6,944 nucleotides of DNA, from contig ONYV01000120.1 of the NCBI GenBank assembly GCA_900322105.1, positions 1-6,944 of the forward strand. The letters run 5' to 3'. The translations under genes were made by a program, and so were the position numbers. Below the pieces are notes generated by a model. It was not told the DNA's origin. It saw nothing but the letters and a program-made list of their open reading frames with translations, and did not search any database. This document shows, in pieces, positions 1 through 4,955 of this stretch (position 1 is its first letter; every line of letters starts with the position of its first letter). This DNA comes from an uncultured Eubacteriales bacterium (GTDB taxonomy: Bacteria; Bacillota; Clostridia; Oscillospirales; Acutalibacteraceae).

Positions 1-900
1 AGCTACCTTGTATATATTTCCTAATTTAATTAATCCGCTCTCATCAGTAGCAATTAATCCATTCTCTTCAAGCCATTTTAGCGAAGATGCATCTTGTTCA
101 CGATAATCTGATATATACACATCTTCATGAAAAAGCAAATCAAATAAATTCTTATAACTTTTTCCTTCTTCATAAATACGTTTCACAAAAGAAAGCATAC
201 ATTGATCTGAAAAAAGAGCAAATTTGAAATACTCAAAGGCTTTTCCTTTTCCGTATAGATACTTATTTTCAACAAGGCTCGGAATATCTTTGAATTTTTT
301 AGAATCCTGCATAAACTCTAACAATTCAAAATCTATTTCACCGTCTTCTACATACAATGTAAACTGTCTTAAGACGCTTTCAAGCTGGCTGCAAATAATA
401 ATGCACTTTTCCAAATATGTGGTTTCCTTGCTTGGCAGTGAAATTCTCATCTCAGGGCAATTGAATTCTTCCTGCAAATACTTGGTAAAAAACCATTCTA
501 AAACATCTTCAAATCGGATATTATTCTGACTTAAAAAAACATAGTATGCATGCATTTGCATTTGAGCTAATGCATTAGAAAAACGAAAAGCATGATTAAC
601 ATGATATACTCTTGTCGACTTAGATTGCATCGTGCACTCAAATACACCAGATTCAGATTCTTTAGCAACATGCAAACATCTCATTTGAGGATAATCAGCA
701 AAATCAAAAAGAAAATGAAAATTATTCAATATACTTGGATAATCTAATGTCTCGAGCAGCCAATTCTCACTATAAATGAATTCATACTTTTGTCCGTGTA
801 CTTTTACAGATAAGTCCTCTTTTTGGCTTGATGAAAAACTCAGTTTTGTCTCAAATGAAATGGGAACACTATTTTCAAAAAGATCTTTACTTAACTTTTT
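1..900 (-). CDS. Unrecognised protein, AT-rich accessory DNA, no visible start, runs off the left edge
   Basis: A minus-strand frame is open without a stop from position 960 to position 1 (upstream stop TGA at 961-963), and the part below about 900 reads like real protein: about 300 residues, rich in aromatic, acidic and Lys residues. Visible patterns include VLEWFFTKYLQEEF, then YLEKCIIICSQLESVLRQF followed by LYVEDGEIDFELLEF, then FKDIPSLVENKYLYGKGK, and near the edge LKWLEENGLIATDESG, which looks like a winged-helix tail. There is no signal peptide or obvious membrane segment. I do not recognise a named family; the style resembles unnamed hypothetical proteins of clostridial accessory regions, but that is only an impression. 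The first in-frame ATG (684) has no Shine-Dalgarno sequence and lies well inside coding-like sequence. The only in-frame TTG upstream also lacks one, and there is no GTG. The 5' end is therefore probably missing, or the frame is entered by a frameshift from the gene upstream. Base composition is much more AT-rich than the rest of the window, suggesting transfer. Confidence 0.6.
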
Positions 901-1241
901 GCTTTTTCGTTTAGCTTCTGATAGCCTTCTATCAGAACATCGGTTTCTTTTGATGTTAGTTCAAGGATCATGACCTCGGCATCCAGACAGTCCGCATCTG
1001 ACTCCAGCGCCTTTTGTGCAAATTCCAGCTTCTTCTTTTTGGTTTTTGCTGATTCTGCAAGTTCCAGATAGTCATCAGCGGTTTCGGCATTCTCCGGAGT
1101 TGTTTCTTTGAACGTAAGATTTGCATTATGCTGCTGAATGAATTGCTCGATCAGCGCATTCATCTCTTCTTCCGATTGATAATCCTTGTCTTCTAAATAT
1201 TTGTTCAGTTCCTTGAACAGTTTTTCACTTTCCTTGCTCAT
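891..1241 (-). CDS. Short TPR-like helical protein, probably truncated at its C-terminus
   Basis: The product is a charged, Lys/Glu-rich, all-helical cytoplasmic protein of 116 residues. Counting from the preferred Met, an N-terminal helical stretch of about 55 residues is followed by DDYLELAESAK, then a TPR-like helix pair (LEFAQKALESDADCLDAEVM), then ILELTSKETDVL. This resembles the N-terminal part of longer TPR-like proteins of Firmicutes in which such an opening leads into several hundred more residues (family knowledge from memory, unchecked). Here the frame stops right after NEKAKS, where AT-rich foreign-looking sequence begins, so a C-terminal truncation by recombination is likely. Start choice: an ATG four codons upstream (1253) directly abuts the AAAAGG motif and would have no usable spacing. 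The ATG at 1241 (MSKES) has AGGATGG about 8 bases upstream and is preferred. No convincing promoter of its own is visible, so it may be transcribed from mrp, 111 bases upstream. No specific function can be assigned. Confidence 0.65.
   Translation of the reverse strand: MSKESEKLFKELNKYLEDKDYQSEEEMNALIEQFIQQHNANLTFKETTPENAETADDYLELAESAKTKKKKLEFAQKALESDADCLDAEVMILELTSKETDVLIEGYQKLNEKAKS
916..937. repeat. Perfect 9-bp inverted repeat with a 4-base loop, near the composition breakpoint
   Basis: TTCTGATAG at 916-924 is the exact reverse complement of CTATCAGAA at 929-937, with loop CCTT. It lies inside the last codons of the TPR-like gene, about 20 bases before its stop. Neither strand shows a T-run after it, so it is not a typical terminator. 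It sits next to the point where AT-rich sequence begins and could mark a recombination site or be a chance hairpin. Confidence 0.5.
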
Positions 1242-1314
1242 ACTGATATCCATCCTTTTACACTCAGATATTTTAGGTTTGTGCTTTTGTTAGGGGGATA
1301 ATGTAACGATATTT

Positions 1315-1347
1315 CGGCTAAGGCTTTGTGCGGTGTTGCCTTAGCTG
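1315..1347. other. Stem-loop downstream of mrp, no T-tract
   Basis: GCTAAGGC at 1317-1324 pairs perfectly with GCCTTAGC at 1338-1345. The outer C/G pair at 1315/1347 adds to the stem after one mismatch or wobble. The loop is 13 bases. It begins six bases past the mrp stop codon on the minus strand. No U-run follows on that strand, so it is not a standard intrinsic terminator. It may be an mRNA 3' end, a processing site or an attenuating hairpin between mrp and the TPR-like gene. Confidence 0.45.
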
Positions 1348-1352
1348 TCAGT

Positions 1353-2186
1353 TTATTTCAGGATGGCTTCTAACTCATCCGCAGCGGCTTCTGCGTCCGG
1401 ATTCAGAACGGACTCGATCCTGCCGTTGTCACAGGCGGCGGAGGATGCTGCATCGATCGGGAGTCTGCCAAGGATCTTCAGACCGTATTCATTGGCGACT
1501 GTTTCGAGCTTGCTTTCACCAAAGGGATAGTGCTTTTTGCCGCAGTCGGGGCAGACATAGCAGCTCATGTTTTCGATGATGCCTAAGATCGGGACATCCA
1601 TCATCTGCGCCATTTTGACGGCTTTTCCGACGATCATTGAAACCAGATCCTGCGGAGAAGTCACAACGATAATGCCCGAAAGCGGAATGGACTGGAACAC
1701 TGTCAGCGGCACATCACCTGTTCCGGGAGGCATATCGACAAACATATAGTCCACGTCATTCCAAAATACCTCTGTCCAGAACTGCTTGACAGTTCCTGCA
1801 AGGATTGGACCTCTCCAGATCACAGGGTCAGTCTCATTTTCGAGTAGGAGGTTGACGGACATGATATCAATGCCCGAATGGGTTGTGATGGGGATGATGC
1901 CTTTGTCCGAGCCCATTGCTTTTTCGTGAATGCCGAACGCCTTGGGAATCGAAGGTCCTGTGATGTCTGCGTCTAAGATAGCGGTATGATAACCTCTGCG
2001 GCTGAACATCACTGCCATCAGAGAGGTGACGGTGGATTTTCCGACGCCGCCTTTTCCGCTGACAACGCCGATCACCTTCTTGACGGAACTGTATGGATTG
2101 AGCTTTTCCGTCATATCCTGTGCTTCCTGTCTGGAAGAACAGGCAGCGCCGCAGGAACTGCAGTCATGTGTACATTCTTCTGCCAT
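1353..2186 (-). CDS. mrp: Mrp/NBP35-type Fe-S cluster carrier P-loop ATPase
   Basis: This is a cytoplasmic ATPase of the Mrp/ApbC/NBP35 family, which binds a labile [4Fe-4S] cluster as a dimer and passes it to apo-proteins. The 277-residue product has an N-terminal Cys cluster (C5, C9, C12, C16), a deviant Walker A motif GKGGVGKS at 44-51 whose Lys45 is the signature lysine of the MinD/Mrp class, a switch I-like DADITGPSI (72-80), and VDMPPGTGD at 150-158 (Walker B/switch II). The family CXXC is CPDC at 212-215, with an extra Cys at 209. There is no N-terminal DUF59 (MIP18-like) domain, so the length fits the short clostridial form. A GGAG motif lies about 10 bases before the ATG at 2186. It has its own strong promoter carrying a palindrome in the spacer. 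An intergenic hairpin follows, then the truncated TPR-like gene. Family assignment is very secure; the client proteins are unknown. Confidence 0.95.
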   Translation of the reverse strand: MAEECTHDCSSCGAACSSRQEAQDMTEKLNPYSSVKKVIGVVSGKGGVGKSTVTSLMAVMFSRRGYHTAILDADITGPSIPKAFGIHEKAMGSDKGIIPITTHSGIDIMSVNLLLENETDPVIWRGPILAGTVKQFWTEVFWNDVDYMFVDMPPGTGDVPLTVFQSIPLSGIIVVTSPQDLVSMIVGKAVKMAQMMDVPILGIIENMSCYVCPDCGKKHYPFGESKLETVANEYGLKILGRLPIDAASSAACDNGRIESVLNPDAEAAADELEAILK

Positions 2187-2235
2187 AGTGTCATTACTCC
2201 TTTTTTTATCATTATTATTTTACACTAATATACCT

Positions 2236-2264
2236 ATATTACAACAGCTTTGCGCTGCTGTCAA
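2236..2264 (-). promoter_or_regulatory. Strong sigma-A promoter of mrp with a palindrome in the spacer
   Basis: Read on the minus strand, TTGACA (2264-2259) is followed by exactly 17 bases and TAATAT (2241-2236), near-consensus on both boxes. The expected start is around 2229, giving a 5' leader of about 40 bases to the mrp ATG at 2186. The spacer is filled by an imperfect inverted repeat (arms 2241-2248 and 2254-2261, 7 of 8 pairs, 5-base centre), a position typical of a repressor operator. Confidence 0.7.
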
Positions 2265-2305
2265 TCGGCTGATTCGTCAATTGTATTTTCTTCATTATTG
2301 CTGTC

Positions 2306-2791
2306 TTACGTTTTATTTTCGGGACTTGTCACAGCGCTGCTGTCGGCGTTTTCCTGCATAGCGTCAGAAACGGCCGCATTTTCAATTTCACTGCGGTCAA
2401 GCTCATATCCGCTGAGGAAAGTGTAGGGGATGCCGTAGCCCAGCACGACTGCTGCGATCTGCGCAGCCTCAGGACGGGCGCTGAGAACATCGTGGAAAGG
2501 AAGCCCGCTGATGACGGTCGACAATATCACATACAGCGCAGGCAGCACCATGACGATCAGTGTCGCAGGCGAGAAACGCACCATCTGCCTGCCATCTCCG
2601 ACTCTTGTAGCATAAAACAGCAGCAAGCCGAACAGCAAAAAGATCAGCGACAGCAGCAAAGTGTGTGCCGTGAAATTTTGCGCAAAGGAATCGTGTATCA
2701 TGCCTGTAAAAAAGGATGCGCATACCATGAAGGCAGTCACCAAAAATGCAGAGAACAGCAAATTCATTCTGTCTTTTTTCTTTCTGTTCAT
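2306..2791 (-). CDS. Hypothetical four-helix membrane protein next to prmA
   Basis: I do not recognise a named family. The 161-residue product has a basic start (MNRKKKDR) and four hydrophobic segments at roughly 9-31, 43-61, 76-96 and 109-128, followed by a hydrophilic acidic tail of about 30 residues rich in Glu, Asp, Ser and Ala. The basic N-terminus and the Arg-containing loop at 62-73 both predict the cytoplasmic side, giving an N-in/C-in topology. There are no catalytic or metal-binding motifs and no lipobox. The ATG at 2791 has an excellent GGAGG nine bases upstream, and only 51 bases separate it from the prmA stop, so it is probably co-transcribed with prmA. No terminator is obvious after it; the mrp promoter lies about 40 bases further on. 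It may be a lineage-specific envelope protein, but its function is unknown. Confidence 0.8.
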   Translation of the reverse strand: MNRKKKDRMNLLFSAFLVTAFMVCASFFTGMIHDSFAQNFTAHTLLLSLIFLLFGLLLFYATRVGDGRQMVRFSPATLIVMVLPALYVILSTVISGLPFHDVLSARPEAAQIAAVVLGYGIPYTFLSGYELDRSEIENAAVSDAMQENADSSAVTSPENKT

Positions 2792-2842
2792 TATTATTAT
2801 CCTCCGGGTTTCAATTATTCCTTTTCTTTTGATATCGGATCG

Positions 2843-3763
2843 TCAGGCTTTTTTCTTAGCCGCCAGACAGATCCATCCTTTATCTTCATACTGTCGAATG
2901 ACCTCAAGCGACTCAGGCAGCGCAGAAAGAACATCGTCCAGCCGTGTGTCGATGATGCCGCTCATGATATAAACGGTGTTTTCGTCCATAAAATGTTCAA
3001 TATCGCCTGACAGCATGATGATGGCATCCGCTACGATATTGGCGGTGATAATGTCATAGGTTCCTTCTGCTTTTTCGGTCAGATTGCCGTGAATGCCCGT
3101 GTAGCGGTCGGAAACATGGTTGCGAGCGGCGTTTTCAACAGAAGCCTTGACCGCTAACTCGTCAATGTCGATGCCTGTTGCGCTTTCAGCGCCCAGCAGC
3201 AGCGCCGCAACGGAAAGAATGCCGCTGCCGCATCCGACATCCAGCATTCTTGCGCCGGAAAAGGTAAACTCTTCCAGCGCTTCCAGACATAGCCTTGTTG
3301 TTTCATGAGTGCCTGTGCCGAAAGCAAGTCCCGGCTCTAAATTCAGCACGATACGTCCCTGCGGATCGTAATCATCTCTCCATACGGGACGGATGAGCAG
3401 CTTTTTGCCGATATTGATCGGGTGAAAATACTTCTTCCAGTTTTCAAGACAGCCCTCCACATCGCAGGTGTCGGAGCGGATCTGATATTCGATCTTTTCC
3501 GCATCCAGTCGTTCTTTGAGGAAAGAGAGCGCTTCATTCGGATTGTCTTCAGGACTGATATAGATATGTATCTTTCCTTTGGTTCTGTCCTGCCTGAGCA
3601 GTTCTTCGTCGATCAGGTCGATCTTAGCGATCTCCATCACTTCTTCTTCCAACATGGAGTAGTCTTCAATATAGATACCGTAAGGAACTGTCATTTGCGC
3701 AATATTTCCTGCGGTATCAATGTCTTTGGTGTTGACCTCCACCACAATTTCTGTCCAGTCCAT
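2843..3763 (-). CDS. prmA: Ribosomal protein L11 methyltransferase PrmA
   Basis: This SAM-dependent enzyme trimethylates the N-terminal alpha-amine and lysine side chains of ribosomal protein L11 in the cytoplasm. The 306-residue product has the usual length. An N-terminal substrate-recognition domain occupies about 1-100, including the PrmA-type stretch around W109-K111. The PrmA signature EPGLAFGTGTHETT lies at 143-156. The catalytic Rossmann domain carries SAM motif I MLDVGCGSG (173-181), the acidic ribose-binding loop GIDID (197-201) and TANIVAD (240-246), which corresponds to the NPPY-like motif IV of this family. Translation starts at 3763 with AAGGA about 12 bases upstream, somewhat far for a strong site. 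It has its own promoter and a structured leader, and is probably co-transcribed with the membrane-protein gene 51 bases downstream. The assignment is very secure. Confidence 0.96.
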   Translation of the reverse strand: MDWTEIVVEVNTKDIDTAGNIAQMTVPYGIYIEDYSMLEEEVMEIAKIDLIDEELLRQDRTKGKIHIYISPEDNPNEALSFLKERLDAEKIEYQIRSDTCDVEGCLENWKKYFHPINIGKKLLIRPVWRDDYDPQGRIVLNLEPGLAFGTGTHETTRLCLEALEEFTFSGARMLDVGCGSGILSVAALLLGAESATGIDIDELAVKASVENAARNHVSDRYTGIHGNLTEKAEGTYDIITANIVADAIIMLSGDIEHFMDENTVYIMSGIIDTRLDDVLSALPESLEVIRQYEDKGWICLAAKKKA

Positions 3764-3799
3764 ATCTCAGTGATTTCCTTTCTTTCTGTTATTTGCATA

Positions 3800-3839
3800 A
3801 TGCTGTTGTTTCAGCATACAAAGCGTCTTTTGAACGCTT
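3800..3839 (-). promoter_or_regulatory. Two tandem stem-loops in the prmA 5' leader
   Basis: On the minus strand the leader first forms AAGCGT/ACGCTT (3839-3834 with 3826-3821, 7-base loop) and then ATGCTG/CAGCAT (3817-3812 with 3805-3800, 6-base loop), both perfect six-pair stems. The predicted transcription start is near 3840, so the first hairpin would lie at the very 5' end of the mRNA. Such hairpins can protect transcripts from 5'-dependent decay or serve as binding sites. They do not match any riboswitch I know, and there is no terminator-like T-run. Confidence 0.45.
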
Positions 3840-3846
3840 CCTATCC

Positions 3847-3875
3847 ATTATAAAGCAATTAAGCATTAAAAACAA
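3847..3875 (-). promoter_or_regulatory. Predicted promoter of prmA
   Basis: On the minus strand TTGTTT (3875-3870) is followed by 17 bases and a perfect TATAAT (3852-3847). The -35 box is weak but the -10 and spacing are ideal. It lies just past the tcdA stop codon, indicating that prmA can be transcribed independently of tcdA. Confidence 0.6.
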
Positions 3876-3883
3876 CTATAAAT

Positions 3884-4600
3884 TTATTTTGCGTTCAGCG
3901 CAATATCCCTGACGACTTTGGACGCGATGATCAGCCCGACAGCAGACGGCACAAACGAGATGCTGGCAGGGATCACCTTGCCTGTTTCGGCATCTTTTTG
4001 GAGAACGAGCGGTTTTTTTGGTTCTTCTTTGGAATAGACCACCGTCAGATGAGGGATACCTCTTGCTTTGAGTTCTTTTCTCATGACTCTTGCCAGCGGA
4101 CAGACCGAGGTTTTGTAGATATCGGTGATCTCAAACTGCGCAGGGTCGAGTTTATTGCCTGCACCCATAGAAGAAATGATCGGTGTTCCTGACTGATAAG
4201 CCCGAACAGCGAGGTCGATCTTAGCGCTGACGGTGTCCACAGCGTCTACGATATAGTCGTAAGACGCAAAATCAAATTGAGATGCCGTTTCGGGGGTATA
4301 GAACATCGGGTAGATATTGACGCAGATATCGGGGTTGATATCCTTTGCCCGTTCAGCGGCAACCTCTGTTTTTTGTCTGCCGATGGTAGAAGTCAGTGCG
4401 ATGATTTGTCGGTTGATGTTAGAAACGCTGACAACATCCCGATCGATCAGATCGAGTGTGCCAACGCCGCAGCGTGCCAGTGCTTCCGAAACATAACCCC
4501 CCACACCTCCGACACCGAAAACAGCGATCCTCGAATGCCGCAGTTTCTCCATTGCCTGAACACCAAGCAGCATTTCTGTTCTTGAAAACCTTTCGTCCAT
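3884..4600 (-). CDS. tcdA: tRNA threonylcarbamoyladenosine dehydratase TcdA (CsdL), ThiF/E1-like
   Basis: This enzyme uses ATP to cyclise t6A at position 37 of ANN-decoding tRNAs to ct6A. The 238-residue product has the family length. It shows the nucleotide-binding glycine loop GVGGVGG (29-35), the E1-like DRDVVSVSNINRQ (53-65) with its Asn, Arg and Gln, Lys77 in GRQKTE, DAVDTVSAK (119-127), and TSVCPLARVMRKELK (164-178), typical of TcdA/YgdL proteins. A hydrophobic C-terminal helix (VGLIIASKVVRDIAL) fits the membrane-associated tail reported for the family. The ATG at 4600 has AAAAGGAGG seven bases upstream, an excellent site. It is transcribed from a promoter whose -35 box lies inside the end of a palindromic element, divergently from alr. 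ThiF or MoeB are alternatives by fold, but the motifs, length and missing CXXC zinc site favour TcdA. Confidence 0.94.
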   Translation of the reverse strand: MDERFSRTEMLLGVQAMEKLRHSRIAVFGVGGVGGYVSEALARCGVGTLDLIDRDVVSVSNINRQIIALTSTIGRQKTEVAAERAKDINPDICVNIYPMFYTPETASQFDFASYDYIVDAVDTVSAKIDLAVRAYQSGTPIISSMGAGNKLDPAQFEITDIYKTSVCPLARVMRKELKARGIPHLTVVYSKEEPKKPLVLQKDAETGKVIPASISFVPSAVGLIIASKVVRDIALNAK

Positions 4601-4632
4601 TTTGATTCCTCCTTTTCTAATTTCTACATATT

Positions 4633-4661
4633 ATTATACCCCATCTCCTCCTATCTGTAAA
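4633..4661 (-). promoter_or_regulatory. Strong promoter of tcdA
   Basis: On the minus strand TTTACA (4661-4656) is followed by 17 bases and TATAAT (4638-4633). The -35 hexamer lies within the left 9-bp inverted repeat (4654-4662) that bounds the palindromic element. The predicted start is near 4626, giving a leader of about 25 bases that contains the tcdA ribosome binding site. Confidence 0.7.
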
Positions 4662-4798
4662 TCCCACATACGCAGAGCCTGCGGCGGGCGCAGAGCCTGC
4701 GGCGGCAAGCTGCCGCCCCCCTGTGGGGAATCATTGGTATTCTCTCTTCGCATCGCCGTCGCAAGCCGAAAGGCTTGCTTTGGGCTTACATTTACAGA
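4654..4798. mobile_element. MITE/REP-like intergenic element with 9-bp terminal inverted repeats and clustered palindromes
   Basis: TCTGTAAAT (4654-4662) and ATTTACAGA (4790-4798) are perfect inverted repeats enclosing 127 bases of mostly GC-rich, strongly palindromic DNA in an otherwise AT-rich intergenic region. Inside are two tandem 18-base units (4671-4688, 4689-4706), each carrying the stem CGCAG/CTGCG. They are followed by GGCGGCA/TGCCGCC (4701-4707, 4711-4717), CCCC/GGGG around 4717-4728, and GCAAGCC-GAAA-GGCTTGC (4761-4778). No credible gene is encoded: the long plus-strand reading frame across it has low-complexity content and is rejected. I see no clear target-site duplication. The remainder of the tcdA-alr gap (4799-4955) holds the alr promoter and otherwise nothing I can identify. 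A dispersed non-coding element is the best reading; copies elsewhere in the genome would settle it. Confidence 0.5.
4671..4706. repeat. Two tandem copies of an 18-base palindromic unit
   Basis: The unit CGCAGAGCCTGCGGCGG plus one variable base (G in the first copy, C in the second) is repeated head to tail. Each copy contains a five-pair stem with a three-base AGC loop, so each can fold as its own small hairpin. The second copy overlaps the following GGCGGCA/TGCCGCC stem, allowing alternative pairings. Confidence 0.75.
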
Positions 4799-4868
4799 CC
4801 TGATGCTTTATTGCAAAACGGTACGTCTTTGTGGTTAGAACATTTCTTTGTTACTTTGTTTTTTACGG

Positions 4869-4898
4869 TTGACACATCGGTAGTATATGGAGTAAAAT
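4869..4898 (+). promoter_or_regulatory. Predicted promoter of alr
   Basis: A consensus TTGACA (4869-4874) is followed by 18 bases and TAAAAT (4893-4898), one base from consensus. The start would fall near 4905, inside a perfect 12-bp AT palindrome (4900-4911), with about 50 bases of leader before the alr ATG. Confidence 0.65.
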
Positions 4899-4955
4899 AA
4901 ATAATATTATTAGTTATCGTATCAAAATATGGATTGAAAGTAAGGCGCTGTTTTT

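Noticed and set aside
224..529. A 101-codon plus-strand frame in the left AT-rich region
   Set aside because: It is the complement of the much longer open minus-strand frame covering 1-900 and has no Shine-Dalgarno sequence.
1..684. Start of the unknown left-hand gene at the in-frame ATG at 684
   Set aside because: No ribosome binding site precedes it, and about 70 codons of coding-like sequence lie upstream in the same frame.
4671..4706. A short CRISPR-like repeat array
   Set aside because: The two 18-base units are directly adjacent with no spacer, are themselves palindromic, and no cas gene is nearby.
4761..4785. GCAAGCC-GAAA-GGCTTGC as an intrinsic terminator
   Set aside because: Only three T's follow on the plus strand, there is no gene upstream for it to terminate, and it lies between divergent promoters.
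4602..4838. A 78-codon plus-strand reading frame across the tcdA-alr intergenic region
   Set aside because: It runs through the promoter of tcdA and the palindromic element. Its middle simply translates the GC-rich repeats (repeated RRACGG), and no ribosome binding site precedes it.
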